A DNA stretch of 64,000 nucleotides from the NCBI GenBank assembly GCA_038380795.1, contig CM076277.1, positions 4,865,501 through 4,929,500 on the forward strand, in the 5' to 3' direction. Origin of the DNA: Pyrocephalus nanus. Its lineage: Eukaryota; Chordata; Aves; Passeriformes; Tyrannidae. Below, one piece after another: positions 12,801-24,100 of this stretch (its first letter is position 1; each line of letters starts with the position of its first letter). Below the pieces are notes generated by a model. That model did no database searches. It was not told the origin of the DNA and saw only the letters and a list, made by a program, of their open reading frames with translations. The translations under genes were made by a program, and so were the position numbers.

Positions 12801-14984
12801 CCAAACCTCTGGCAACATCAGAAAGCAAGGATCTGGCAATTCCCTGCCCTCCTGCTCCACAGTCACATCTTCCTGACCTGCACAGCTGAGCTGTGGTCAC
12901 TGCACAGTCAGTGGATGTGCTCTCCCTGCCTTGACTATTCCTTACTCAGACTAGAGGTTCCACACTGCTCCTAATGGTATTCCTACATTTCCTTAAGGAA
13001 ATTACTGATGAGACCAGCTTTTTCCATATATTCTGAATTAAATATATGTTCTACTTCCATGTGCACAAGCTGCTTCTCCCCAAGGGGATCAGGAAACAGT
13101 TGGGGTGTCCATTATTGGCACTTCAGTCCACAGACAGTGACGTGAGCTCATCTCAGTCCCACTATCAGAAGACCAATTCTCACCAGCACTCGCTCCTGTG
13201 CACTGCATTTCATAATTCCTGTATTGCTGCATGTTGGATAGGTAATTATAATTTATAATTGTAATTTAGTAGTAATAAATGCAAAATGGTGTGTTCATAT
13301 ACAAGAAAACAATACCAGTGACTAAATATCTCAGGCTTTGCAGTCAGTCCAACAACTGGAAGTAAACTTTTCAGGTTTTTCAGCACCACTTCAACACAGC
13401 AGCCAATCTGACAGCATCACCCTCTAGCTCTGACAGTCTCCCTATTGAATATTAATATATTAATTTAGTATATCTTGTTCATAGCCAGTGATTCCAGTGG
13501 GGGGTCAAGGCTTTAACTGAGTCACCAGTAAGTTTTTCAGCAGCTGACAGTCATTTCTCACACCTGATACAATTCTGGGGCATGGTCTCAGTAATCCACT
13601 TTCCAATACTATTTTAATAATTGTCACAGCATAAATAAGAATCAAACAAGGAGAGTAGCTGGTAAAGCTCCAAGTAATGAATGGCTGTAGAACTGCTGCC
13701 CACTCAAAGCTGATGAACTGTGAAAGCATGAATTTTGATTATGAAAGCCTAATAGAACACATTTTGATAGGAAACAGGCCTGTGGCTTGGTGGAGTTAAT
13801 AAGAATTTGAAGAGATGGCTATTATGTACTTGCTTTCTAATTTTCAGACATCTCAGGAGGGCTGCTCCAAGTGAAAAAAAAAAGTGCGATTTCTAATTAT
13901 TTTACATGTAAATTAGGTAACTTTGCATTTAAATTAGTCCAGCCTGTAACTTGGTGTACGTAATTGGTTTTGCAAATACTGATTGCAGATCCATGCTCCA
14001 TACACACCTTAGTCAAGAGGATGGCACATGTATGTGACTGAAATCAGGCCAAGCGAGAAACAACCCAAAAATCTACCCCAGGAACAGTTCCACAGCATAA
14101 CAAACAAATGACAAGGAGAGAGGCAGTGCAGGACCAGCAGCTGCAATGGCAGGGTCCCTGTTGTGGGTCTGTGCTCTCCTGGATCAGGAAGCAGCACCTC
14201 AGAGCAGATGAGGATGGACACAAGATCACGTTGTGGCTGTACAGCAGAACAAGCACCAGCTGCCAGGCACAAAGCCAGATGATACAGAAGTAACTCACCA
14301 AAACATCCTAAACTACCTGGCAGAGTGAATTTGTGTGGCAGGAGTGCCTGCCCTCCTGTGTCTGGCATTCCTGAGCCTGCAGCAGTTCAAAAGCCACACT
14401 GGATTTATTTTGGAGCTACAGAGTGCAAGTATTCATTTGTTCCATACTCAAAGGCTGGATGTTGTAACTTGTGCTTCATTTCAGCAAGATAAACCCTCTC
14501 TCACCACCTTTCATTTACAAACAAATATATGAACAGACACCAACTACTGTAAATGATGTACTGTCCTTTGGGTTTAATTTTGATCTTTATGAGTTTCAAT
14601 TTTTTAAAATTTTACAATACACACAATGATTATTCATTTACTTGAGACTGAGCTGCTTTTTGAAAGATTTGGAACCAAAGCAGACAAATTCTCAGCAATA
14701 AAATGTGATCAGCTGGGTGAGAAAAAAATTAAAAGGAAAAAAATTCAATGGGAAAAGGAAGAGTTTCTAAAAATACATCGCTGTTTATCTGAGTTTGTGG
14801 TGTCCATTGTTCTAATTCACAAGTTCTCATTCACAATTTTTTTCCCACCCTACCTACAACTTTCATACAAGACATACATTGTCATAGTATTGCTACAAGC
14901 CTTAGAGATTAGGACTTACTTAGGGGCAGGAGAGCTTACGACAGGAAACTGCATTTTCAGATAGCATTAAGTCATTGTACTTAC
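9880..14984 (-). other. PREX1: PREX1 intron 3
   Basis: This 5,105-bp intron is bounded by GTAAGT and TGCAG. It contains an A16 run at 10927-10942 and an AT-rich inverted repeat at 13244-13260. Blocks at about 12170-12350 and 13880-13990 are dense in homeodomain-like TAATTA and TTAAAT cores. I see no recognisable gene or transposon. Confidence 0.92.
13244..13260. repeat. AT-only inverted repeat
   Basis: AATTATAA and its exact reverse complement TTATAATT are separated by one T. It is entirely A/T and sits inside a TAATTTA-rich stretch, so it may be chance or a homeodomain-type site cluster. Confidence 0.8.
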
Positions 14985-15107
14985 AAATTTTAAGAAAACA
15001 TTTCCCAGTTCATGCTGAGACTGAGGTTCTGGTTGTAAACAAAATTCCAGGGCAGCCAGGAACTCCTTGTGAACACCAAGAATGTCTTCAATGTTAGAAA
15101 ATAAGAT
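14985..15107 (-). CDS. PREX1: PREX1 exon 3 (DH domain)
   Basis: This 123-bp, phase 0-0 exon encodes 41 residues beginning [16 protein letters not shown] and ending [11 protein letters not shown], equivalent to about residues 98-138 of human P-Rex1. The pattern '[15 protein letters not shown]' is the typical second conserved block of RhoGEF DH domains, where the helix packs against the exchange surface. Compared with my memory of the human protein there are only conservative or mild changes, such as GVHKEF for EVHKDF and EFCLQ for EYCLH. The acceptor is TTATATTTCAG after a T-rich stretch, and the donor is TTT followed by GTAAGTAC, a strong intronic consensus. It sits 3.4 kb downstream of exon 2 and 5.1 kb upstream of exon 4 in transcript order. 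Confidence 0.97.
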
Positions 15108-18100
15108 CTGAAATATAACAAGAAAAACATTGCTAGCTTTTAATATATCTCAGAGTGTTTGGTTAAGTAGTAGCACCAAAATATTGTGGCTCTAGACTTG
15201 CCATGATAGGATCCAAAGCACAGAGAGGCCCCTGGTTCAGCCCTGTACTAAAAGGTAATTGTGACAGTAATGTGATCCCTGGGCCTGGAATATATGTGGG
15301 CTAAGGGGAATAAACTGCCAGGGTGAAAGTCGCTATAAACACATTAAATTTGTAAGTCTTCATCATTTTCATACAAAATAGGAGAAGCAAGTGTGAATCC
15401 ACATGTAGGAGATGCAAGGGTACCTACAGAGGGGGAGAAGTCCTGATGTGCAGTGACAGCCACCAGTGCTGGCAGCCACGGGAGAGAAGCCTGAAAGGGC
15501 AGAGGAAATCCTGGAGTCTGCAGTGACACACACGTTGCAGACAATGTTTCTACCACTTTGCTTTAATTACAACACTTGCAAAGAGAAGATCTGCAGTGCA
15601 GTCAAACCAGCTTTCACTTTGGAAGGAGACTCCCAGGTCTGGCTCAGGGAGTGGGAGACAATTCTCTGAACCCCAAAGTCTGCAGCCTGACAGAGCCAGC
15701 CTTCACCTTCCTGGCATTTGGTGTGGGAAGTGATCAATCCTCATATCTTTCAAACAATTCCCAAAATGCCTCCCCTAACACTCAACACTTCAGCTTTATG
15801 CAATGGAATTTATTCACCCGACGTGACACTGACTCAGCCTGGTGGCTGATGATGTGGCACCAATTCAGAGCAACAATAATCAGTAAATTAAGTCTAGTCA
15901 TAGGAATTAAACCTCGATTCCTGGTTTCTCTCTGGTTTAGCAGGGGCAGATTAGATCATGAATTCAAGGAGCCTCCCCTCTGCAGGTGCCCAGGTTCAGC
16001 TCTCTACCCTCTGTTATCCAAGGACAGACAGAATATTTCCCTCAAACTCCTGCAAGCTGGATGTGTGTGCAGAGCAAAGCCTGTTGCATGTTCCTTTTCT
16101 TGGCTCCCCTCTCCTCTCATATATAGATACATATGTATCTCCTCTCATAGATACATACTATGCACCATCAGGAATGCACACTTGTGCCTCAGAGCTCCTT
16201 TCTAGCCCTCAGTAAAATAAAATATCCCGATGCACTGAATTGGCACTGATGGGCTCTGAACCCAAGAAAAGGCCTGGGAGCTACAAACCTGCTCCCAGAA
16301 AACTTCCCGTGCTAATTCCAGCAGAGCCTACCATGGTTCTGTCACATGGCTGCAAGTGATGTGATGACAGGGCAGCCCCTGCCTGCGTGGCTTTGCCAGA
16401 AGCTGTGCCAAAAGGGGATTAACAAGCAAGAGGAAAACATCTGTCGGGGATGATTTGATCCTTCAGGAGCAGACCTTCGGGGGGTGTTTTTTGATCCAAG
16501 GAGTATCTGTGCAATCTAATGAGTTCTGTGGTGATCAGCAGAGCTCTGCTTGCAGCAGAATATGCAGACAAGAGTCACTTGAAAATCAGGGCAGCAGACA
16601 GACCCTGACTGCATGTGCTCCTGTGTCTAAGGCAGTTCCCACCCTTGTGCCCACCTTCCCGTTGTACTGCCCTCAACCTGCTGCATCAGGGAGGGGACAG
16701 CACAGTGAGAACAGATCACCAGAGTTATTCCCACATGAGGCAGCATATAAACTAAAAACAATTTCTTTGGTTTGATGTGGCAGCAGCTGTTAATCACTGG
16801 AGCACTTGTAAAATCTGGGCCTGGCACAGGACTCAGTGCAGCCCTTCTGGAAGGGGCTACAGTGGCCAAAGATTACTGAAATCTCCCGTGCTGAGCTCCA
16901 GCTGTAGGAGAAACCTGCAAAAATCATACTGGGAGTAATAACACAAATTAGCCTAAAGAGCACTTTCTCCTTTTGCTCAGAGGTGAGTGACTGCCAGAAT
17001 ACCCTGTATTTTCCTCCAGACATTTCTGCTGCATGAAGAAAGGGAGGAAAAGACAGGCTCCTCCTTACATAAGCTGCCAAATCATTTTTACAGTCTCTGC
17101 TACCATCAGCCACCTCACAGCTCTCTGGTGACTCGAGACACATCATATCAGCAGGGAGATTATTAGAAGTCCCAACACCACCTTGCTTTCCCTGCATCTA
17201 CCAGTAGGAAAGGAGAAAAAAAATGAGGGGAAAAAAAGAACAAGTATCTTCAACCTGCAGGAAAAACAATTAAATTATTTGGCATAGTGGGAGATGGAGG
17301 GTGGAAAGAGGAGATAATATTGAATATATTCCTCTGATCAGGAAAACTGTGCCTTTGTGATTCTATTTCACCAGCAATAGGCACAGGCCCTTTATTACTG
17401 AAGAGAAGCTCTGATATTGAAGGCCTCACAGTGGCCTCAAAAAGACCCCCTAAGCACTTCTAGAATGACACAAAAATGAATTGGTACTTCCCCAGAGAAG
17501 TGTGATGAAACTTCAAATACAAATACATTTAAATCAGCAGAGAAAATATGAATTCTTCTGCAGAGGCTTTGTGGGCACTGTATCTGATTATATGGCAGTC
17601 ATAATTAATATTTATTTTGATGATATATGAATAATGATAGGATAATAATTTTTCGGCATCTGCAGCTGCTTGACAAATTGGCAAATAGTTGTGTAAGTTT
17701 ATTTGCAAGCAGACTCACTTTCTGCACACCAGATCTATTGTCACTGATCACTTGTCTACTTTTTCTTCAGCCAGCTCCAAATTTACTTCAGACACTGGAT
17801 GGTGAGATTTTGGGGACTGGGGATTTCCAAATCTGTAGACAGCAAGAGGCTGAGCTCCACAAAGCTGCCATCAGTCTTGCTCCCAGCCCTTTCTGATGCC
17901 AGCCAGCCAACAGCACTCCTTGCTGGCGTGGCAGGCAGAGCAGGACTGGAGCCCTGCTCGGCACCTGGCACAGCCAGGGAACAGCAGGCCAGGAAATGCA
18001 GGAACCAGCACTCCCACAAGAACCCAAATTCCTTTCCACTAGAACACAAAGGAATATTCCTGCCTCCCTTTCACAAGCCCTATCAATTTTACAGTAGTAG

Positions 18101-18503
18101 AAGACAGCAGATAGGAACTGGTTAACTGAACACTGTCAGGCAAAACGGACAAGGACTGTGCATTCCCCGCCTTTCCTCTCGAAGACGCTGAAATGGCCTC
18201 TCTGTCCTCTACTCACCATTTCACAAATCTTGCCAAAAGTTAGTATCTCTGACAACACTGCACTGTTGTCAAATTTTCCTGAAATTAGCTGGTGAGATGA
18301 AAAATTGCTGGAAGATGACAGCTATAAGAATGGGCAAACAGATTGACAGATAAACTGTCAACATGAGCTCTTTTCCTAAGGGAACCAGCTTAATAATAAC
18401 CATCAATATGACAAGAGGGTATTTGATATTCATATCCCTGAACCTGGCCTTTCATTGCATATCATTTTCCCTACCAAGAAAATGAGGAAGAGAGAGGAAA
18501 TAC
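15108..18503 (-). other. PREX1: PREX1 intron 2
   Basis: This 3,396-bp intron runs from the weak GTATTT donor of exon 2 to the TTTCAG acceptor of exon 3. It carries a small duplicated, partly palindromic segment at 16111-16157. A 209-codon open frame on the plus strand (15576-16205) has no recognisable domain and is probably chance. Confidence 0.92.
16111..16157. repeat. Short near-direct repeat with palindromic centre
   Basis: The unit CTCCTCTCATA-(TATA)-GATACATA occurs at 16111-16133 and again, without the inner TATA, at 16139-16157. The junction holds a 16-bp perfect palindrome at 16125-16140 (half site AGATACAT). This looks like a local slippage duplication. Confidence 0.85.
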
Positions 18504-18575
18504 CTTAACATTCTCCTCTGTTATGTACTTCTCAGCTTTGTCCACAGCATTCTGGCGGATCCGGTGAAGAAATGC
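18504..18575 (-). CDS. PREX1: PREX1 exon 2 (start of DH domain helical core)
   Basis: This 72-bp exon is phase 0 at both ends and encodes 24 residues, beginning AFLHRIRQN and ending ITEENVK, equivalent to about residues 74-97 of human P-Rex1. It covers the end of the first DH helix and the loop that leads to the next one. The residue expected to contact Rac in the first conserved DH region (Glu56 in human numbering) lies upstream in exon 1, outside the window. The acceptor on the minus strand reads GTATCTGCAG and is preceded by an uninterrupted run of 15 T. The donor is AAG followed by GTATTT, which lacks the usual A at +4 and G at +5, so it looks weak. Translation is open and ends on a codon boundary that joins cleanly to exon 3. 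There is no sign of decay. Confidence 0.96.
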
Positions 18576-18600
18576 CTGCAGATACAAAAAAAAAAAAAAA
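18576..18600 (-). promoter_or_regulatory. PREX1: 3' splice site of exon 2 with T15 polypyrimidine tract
   Basis: On the minus strand the acceptor of exon 2 is built from a run of 15 consecutive T (A15 at 18586-18600 on the plus strand), then GTATCTGCAG. This run is the binding site for the U2AF polypyrimidine-tract factors. Homopolymers of this length are unstable in replication, so the tract may vary in length between individuals, which could affect how efficiently exon 2 is included. Confidence 0.85.
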
Positions 18601-20801
18601 GATTATGTTTAAATGGCTTGATACCATTTGATTTCACTAGTTTATATCCTCTAGGTTCCCATCAATTCAGTGTGGCTGATTACCTTTAAGACCTAAAGAA
18701 TATAAACATTTACCAGCTCCCCATACAGACAGGAGGGCTGCATACAGGCACCACCAAAGACATTTCCTACAGTGCTGTTGGGCTTTGCCTGGCAATAAAT
18801 GTCTTCCCTTTGTTGAAACTTCTAGACTTAATTATCTGTTACTACCAGCAGACTGCAGCAGGGTCCATTTGCTCTCTCTTTGAAGGCTCCCCTGTCTCTG
18901 GGATGCAGCTGTGCCCAGGCACAGCCAGACGTGTGTCAGCAAAGAACAACAAAGGGACATTCACACTGCTGGAGCTGAGGCACATCAGAGCCTTGAGCTG
19001 GGGCTACACACGAGTTCAACAGCCTCAGTATGTGGAGTAGGGAAATGGAAATCACCAGACAGTGCCTGGGATACATTATCCTGTTCACTCTATTTCATTT
19101 GGTTAAACACAGACAAAACAATGCTGGAACTTTTCACTTAGGTCAGGCTTCCCCTTCCCTCCGCTCTGCACAACTTTAGCAGCCAAGTCAATAAAAGGCT
19201 CGAGGCCAGATACAAATGGACAGTGATCCCAATATCAGCCTGTAAAGCGTAACTCTGGCTATTGGAAGTCGGGACCTACTTGCATTTGCACTGAACACAC
19301 CCACAACATATCTGATTCAGAGAGAAGGGTTTAGCAAAGAACACTGCAAGGATTTCCACCTCAAGGCTCCACTGGTTTAGCAACCATTGGCTAAAGGGCA
19401 CTTCTGAACCGACAGCAAAGAATTTTCTTTTCCACAGGCATCAGCAGAGATGCAAATTCCTGCAGGTGAGACTGGAGGGAAGCTGGTGAGGACAGAATCT
19501 GCTGCAATAAACTACATGACCTGTGCACAGAAGGGCAGAGGGCTTTCCTCTCTGCTCTTGTCAGTGGTTTCTAACTTGCCTCCCACACAAAGCAGTGAGC
19601 CCTGGGGAGTGCTGTGACCAAGGATGAAAGGAACTTTTCTTACCCACCTGACAGAGCGAGGGGAAGCGGGTCATGTCTTTGTATTTATGGCACAAAGCAG
19701 CTTTGTTACAGCTTGATAATAAAAGGCTTTTAAAAGTTGAACTATTCCTGAGCAATGTCCACATCAGCTGGTGCACACTCAGCTTTTGCTTTCTGCCTTT
19801 GGCCTGTTGGGATTGGCAGCAGCTTACAACCTGATAAGAAGTGATGTCATTGGACCAAACTTGGAGCTTGTGGAATGCCTTTGCCTGTGGTATTTTCTTT
19901 GGAAGACAGTGAATGTGTCCTTCTGCCTGACTTCCAGCACTAACAGGGGCACATCTCTGTTCCTGCTTAGCCATGGCTCTCTGGCACTCACGAGCCATTC
20001 ACACTTTATAGGACAGGCACCAATAAAAATAAGATTAATTAATGAGGCACAGAGACCCTACATTTGGGTTTGGCCCTGGATTTTCAACATGCTTTTGAAT
20101 AAATTTCAAGGACTATAACCATGCTGCTCCTCTTGTATTGCTAAACAGGGAGGAGATCTTGTCTAGATTCCAGCTAGATATGGAGAGCTTGGAGGAGGCT
20201 GTTGGACTGAGGAGTCTGAAGAGCAGATTCCTGCATTAAAGGGACAGGACACAGGTGCCAGTGGCAGAAGAGGCATTTTGCAAGAACCAGCCAGTCCACC
20301 CTGCCAACAACGAGGCCAGGAACTGCAGTGCCCAGCACTACCCAGGCAGGGAACTGGCTGAGGTGAAGTGTTTGCTGGTGACTAATGACAGGAGGGCTGG
20401 CAGGAAGAGCTGCTGCCCTCCCACTGCAGTGTGGGGGGAGACGGCAGAGCATTAATAATCAGGCATCTGAGCTATACAAGGTGGCACATCACACCAAAGT
20501 CACTCATTCTCAAAGCATAAGCCAGGCAAGAGATTTTTTCCTTGCTTTAATCACATCTCTGTTTGGAGACAACAAATCCAATTGGAATGATCAATTAATC
20601 TACACAATTAGCAGCTCTGCTGGTGACTAATAGTTACCTGTACACCAGTCCCAGTATGATGGGTCTAATAATAGACAGCTGTATACAGAAGTGCAAATCA
20701 CATTAGCTGTTACAGGCCAGTCAATAAAAAAGTGGAGACTGTGTTAATCTAAAAAACAGCTTTTCTGTGACGCTTGTCTGAAAAGATCACTTCATGTGAG
20801 C

Positions 20802-20925
20802 AGGAGAAAGAGAGAGAATGGGGGAAGAAAAAAATATATTAAAAAAAAAAAAAAAAAGGAGAGAGAAAGCCATAGAAAAGCAGAGACAGAGGAGAAAGGA
20901 TGAAAGACATAAAGAGGGAAACAGG
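20802..20925. repeat. Purine-rich low-complexity tract
   Basis: About 125 bp that are nearly all A and G on the plus strand, including AGAGAGAGA runs and A17 at 20841-20857. On the transcribed (minus-sense) RNA this is a long pyrimidine stretch. Confidence 0.8.
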
Positions 20926-21093
20926 CAGTCAACTTTGTAGATAGCCCATCAAATCTCCTACAGTCTCAGATTTGCCTTGATGTACATGATCAGCAGTCCC
21001 TCCAGTAATAATAAGACAGCTACAAGAGATTTTGGTCCTAGAAATTTAGTAATATACTTTCCAAAAGGCAATTCCTCCCAAATTATCAAAACT

Positions 21094-21145
21094 CAGCAGA
21101 TGCAGAACTATTTGTTTCCCAGCAGATGCAGAACTATTTGTTTCC
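21094..21145. repeat. Tandem direct duplication of a 26-bp unit
   Basis: A 26-bp unit beginning CAGCAGATGCAGAACT and ending TTGTTTCC occurs twice head to tail (21094-21119 and 21120-21145) with no difference, and then the first three bases (CAG) of a third copy. Perfect identity points to a recent duplication or a variable tandem repeat locus. Confidence 0.95.
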
Positions 21146-24100
21146 CAGTTTTCAACACCTTCTCAGGTGCAAGAAGAATCTGGTGCAACACAGTCATTTA
21201 AATAAAAAATATGATAAACACAAGCTATTAAACAGCAGGCTCATGGAGCTAATGCTGCATGCCCTGTTCACATGGCAACACCACTTTCTTTCCAAACAAT
21301 TTCCTGCTTGGAAAAAGCAGCCCCTTTCCCAGAGATGGTATTCTGACATTCAGGTCAGTGTTTCCCAAACTTCTCAAGTGATTTTTTTTTATGCTACTTG
21401 TTTTATTAGGGTCTAAACTCATCTGTACCAGCACCATTTCTCTAATTACCTGGTGACACAGACTCCAAGACCCATTACACAAGTAGCATGCAATTCTTTT
21501 TAGGAAGGGAGTGCTATGATCTTTTATTAGATCCATAGATTTAGCTGGAAAATCAGAGAGTTATTTGGACCAGGACATGACAGAAGCGATGCCAAAAGAG
21601 AGAAGGTGGTCGTGGTGAATATCAGAAAACTTGCTGTAGCTGCATCTTGTTTATATTCCAAAACACTGTTATTAAACAGGAATCAGTTGAAGGGGCAAAG
21701 GCTCTCCTGGCCACCTAAAAAGTTACTGAGGCAAATGCTCTTTCTGGCTGCTCCAACCTACATTTATGATTTCAAGGGATCTGGTCCTTGATATTTTCAT
21801 GAGGAACTTTCAGTTTATCAGTACAACCCTTTTCATCTGCAACACTTTCTGTCTCTGTAAAAATGAACTCCCGAGCCTGCAGGAATGTGTGGAAGCAGAG
21901 GGGTCAGCTTTCTTAGGGGATCTTGAGAAACATCCCTAGGACTTGGGGACTCTGCAAGTCATTCCTAGGACACTGCAGGATGATCATCACCCCTGCATCA
22001 CAATCAAGAGCAGAGCTCTCTGCTGGGGCTCTACTGGTGGTTTCCTCCTCTTCCAAACTTAGCGGGGATTACCGAAACAACCACCAACTGCAGATCACCA
22101 AGACACTGCCGGAGTGCTGAAACAGGCAACAAAAGTAGGCTCTGCTTCCTTCTATCTGCCTGCTGGATGCTGCTCAGGACTATAAGACTAAAGATTTTAC
22201 AAAAACCAGGGCTAAGAAGCTGGCAGAAAACATGCCATCTTTGCTCCCTGTCCCCCCTGCCACTCCCAGTGCTCCGCTGTGCTCAGGCTGGGCCAGGTCT
22301 GGGAGCAGCCCGAGCTGTTTGCTTGCACAGCACAGGAGGGGAGAAGGACTGGCAGAGCCCATGGGTCCAGAAACAAAACCAGGTCAGGACACAACGGAGG
22401 GGAAATCCAGGAAACCAGGCTGAGAAATTTTCATTCCCCTGATAAAGGTTGTGAAGGTCCCGTCTTCCATGTTAATGTGCTCAGCGTTAGGAAAACAGTC
22501 CGCTGAGGATTTGTTTTTGTTTAAAATTCTGCTGCTGCATCAACATAACATTTATTTGTGCACTGTGACTCGCTGCCCTAAAGGTCTGCTACTTCCAAAC
22601 TCAGCAGGCCACGGCTGATGCTCCTCATGTCATGCATAAACACGGTTTATAGTTTGTCCTACAGTACAAATGCCTTGCAGGATTCAAGCAAATCTACGAC
22701 AAATCAGAATGAAAAGAGTGAAATGCTTCCTTTCAGCACCACATCATGTTGACAAAGTTTCTCCCATTAAATACTAATAGAAACACATTACAAATCTAGA
22801 AAGAAATTTAGGTTAAAAAGTTCATTTCAGTAAATAAGTACTGGTCCTTTTTGCATGAAGGTGTTTTGCTCTTCCATTCACGATCATCACAATCCACTGC
22901 TGCAATGAAACCTCACTGATCTGAATGTCTTTGAAGCACCTCTGAACCACAAAAGCACAGAGCGTAATTTAAGGCAAGAATCTTCTAACTGTGAGTTTGT
23001 TCTCACACAAAACAGACTGAAGATGTTGGGTTTTCTCTCAAACGCTTTTCAAATGGGTCTTGTTGAACTCACCTTGTAGTTTTAAGTTCATTAGGGAAAA
23101 TTAGCTGTTTCCCATCTTCTATTTAGCATAAGCAACACATGCAAAATACGAGGCAGTGAGTTTGCTCATGACCCTTCTCAAAATTCATGTCTACGGCAGA
23201 TACTTCCTCAAAGGCTCAGAAATAGCAGGAGGTTTCTTACTAAACAGCAAGGCAGGCAAAGCGTGCCTGCCCCTGAGGGAAACGAAAGGGAGAACAGAAA
23301 CAGGCAGCCATGAGGCAACCGGTGCCCATGTCCAGGGGGAGCAATAACTGACAGCACAATCCTGGAAAACCCATTTTCTCAGCAGGTGAGTGGAATGTCA
23401 CGTTGCTCTTCGGAGACAGTGAGGCAATTCTGTTCAACTCGTCAGTGATGGGGACCGATTTGGAACAAGGATCCAGGCATCTAGATCAGCCTAGCATTTT
23501 TAGTGTTAAAATAAATAAACTGCTTTGCTCTCGTGCAATCAATCGTATAAAGCTCCCTGTAAGATATCTTGTTTCCAAGAAAATGTGCTCACGGTGAAAA
23601 ATGAAGAGGTGGCATGGACAGTGAATTCCAACACTCGACCATCACGAGCATCTTCACCTCACAACTACAGCACAGGGGCCGTGCACCCACCCCTGACAAG
23701 ACAGAGTGAAAACATATGAGCAAGCAGCTGCAAATGTCATTTTAGTTTCTCCTTTTTTTCATCACTTGAATTAGTGTTGCCACTAAATGTGGCTGTTTAA
23801 GATAATATCTGCCTCTACACCAAAAAACCCCATTGTCTTTAGCAAAGCAGCTTGAAGGTCCTGGGGGAACATGGCTCTACTGAAATATTCTGACCATTTA
23901 AAGTGAATCTTTGCCAAAGTTCATGTTTTAAGAGCAGGTGCATCCTTGCTCATGTTACTCAATTGTTAGCTCTGAACCTTGTCATCCTGATACTCTTTTT
24001 CTTTCTATCAGATATGCAGTTTATAAGCCACAGCTCTACACAGATGACAGGAAGCAAATACCCTGCATCCCATCCCACATGCGAACTGCAGTCCTCACCT

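Noticed and set aside
15576..16205. 209-codon open frame in intron 2, plus strand
   Set aside because: It crosses a low-complexity duplicated segment (16111-16157), has no domain, and is antisense to the supported gene.
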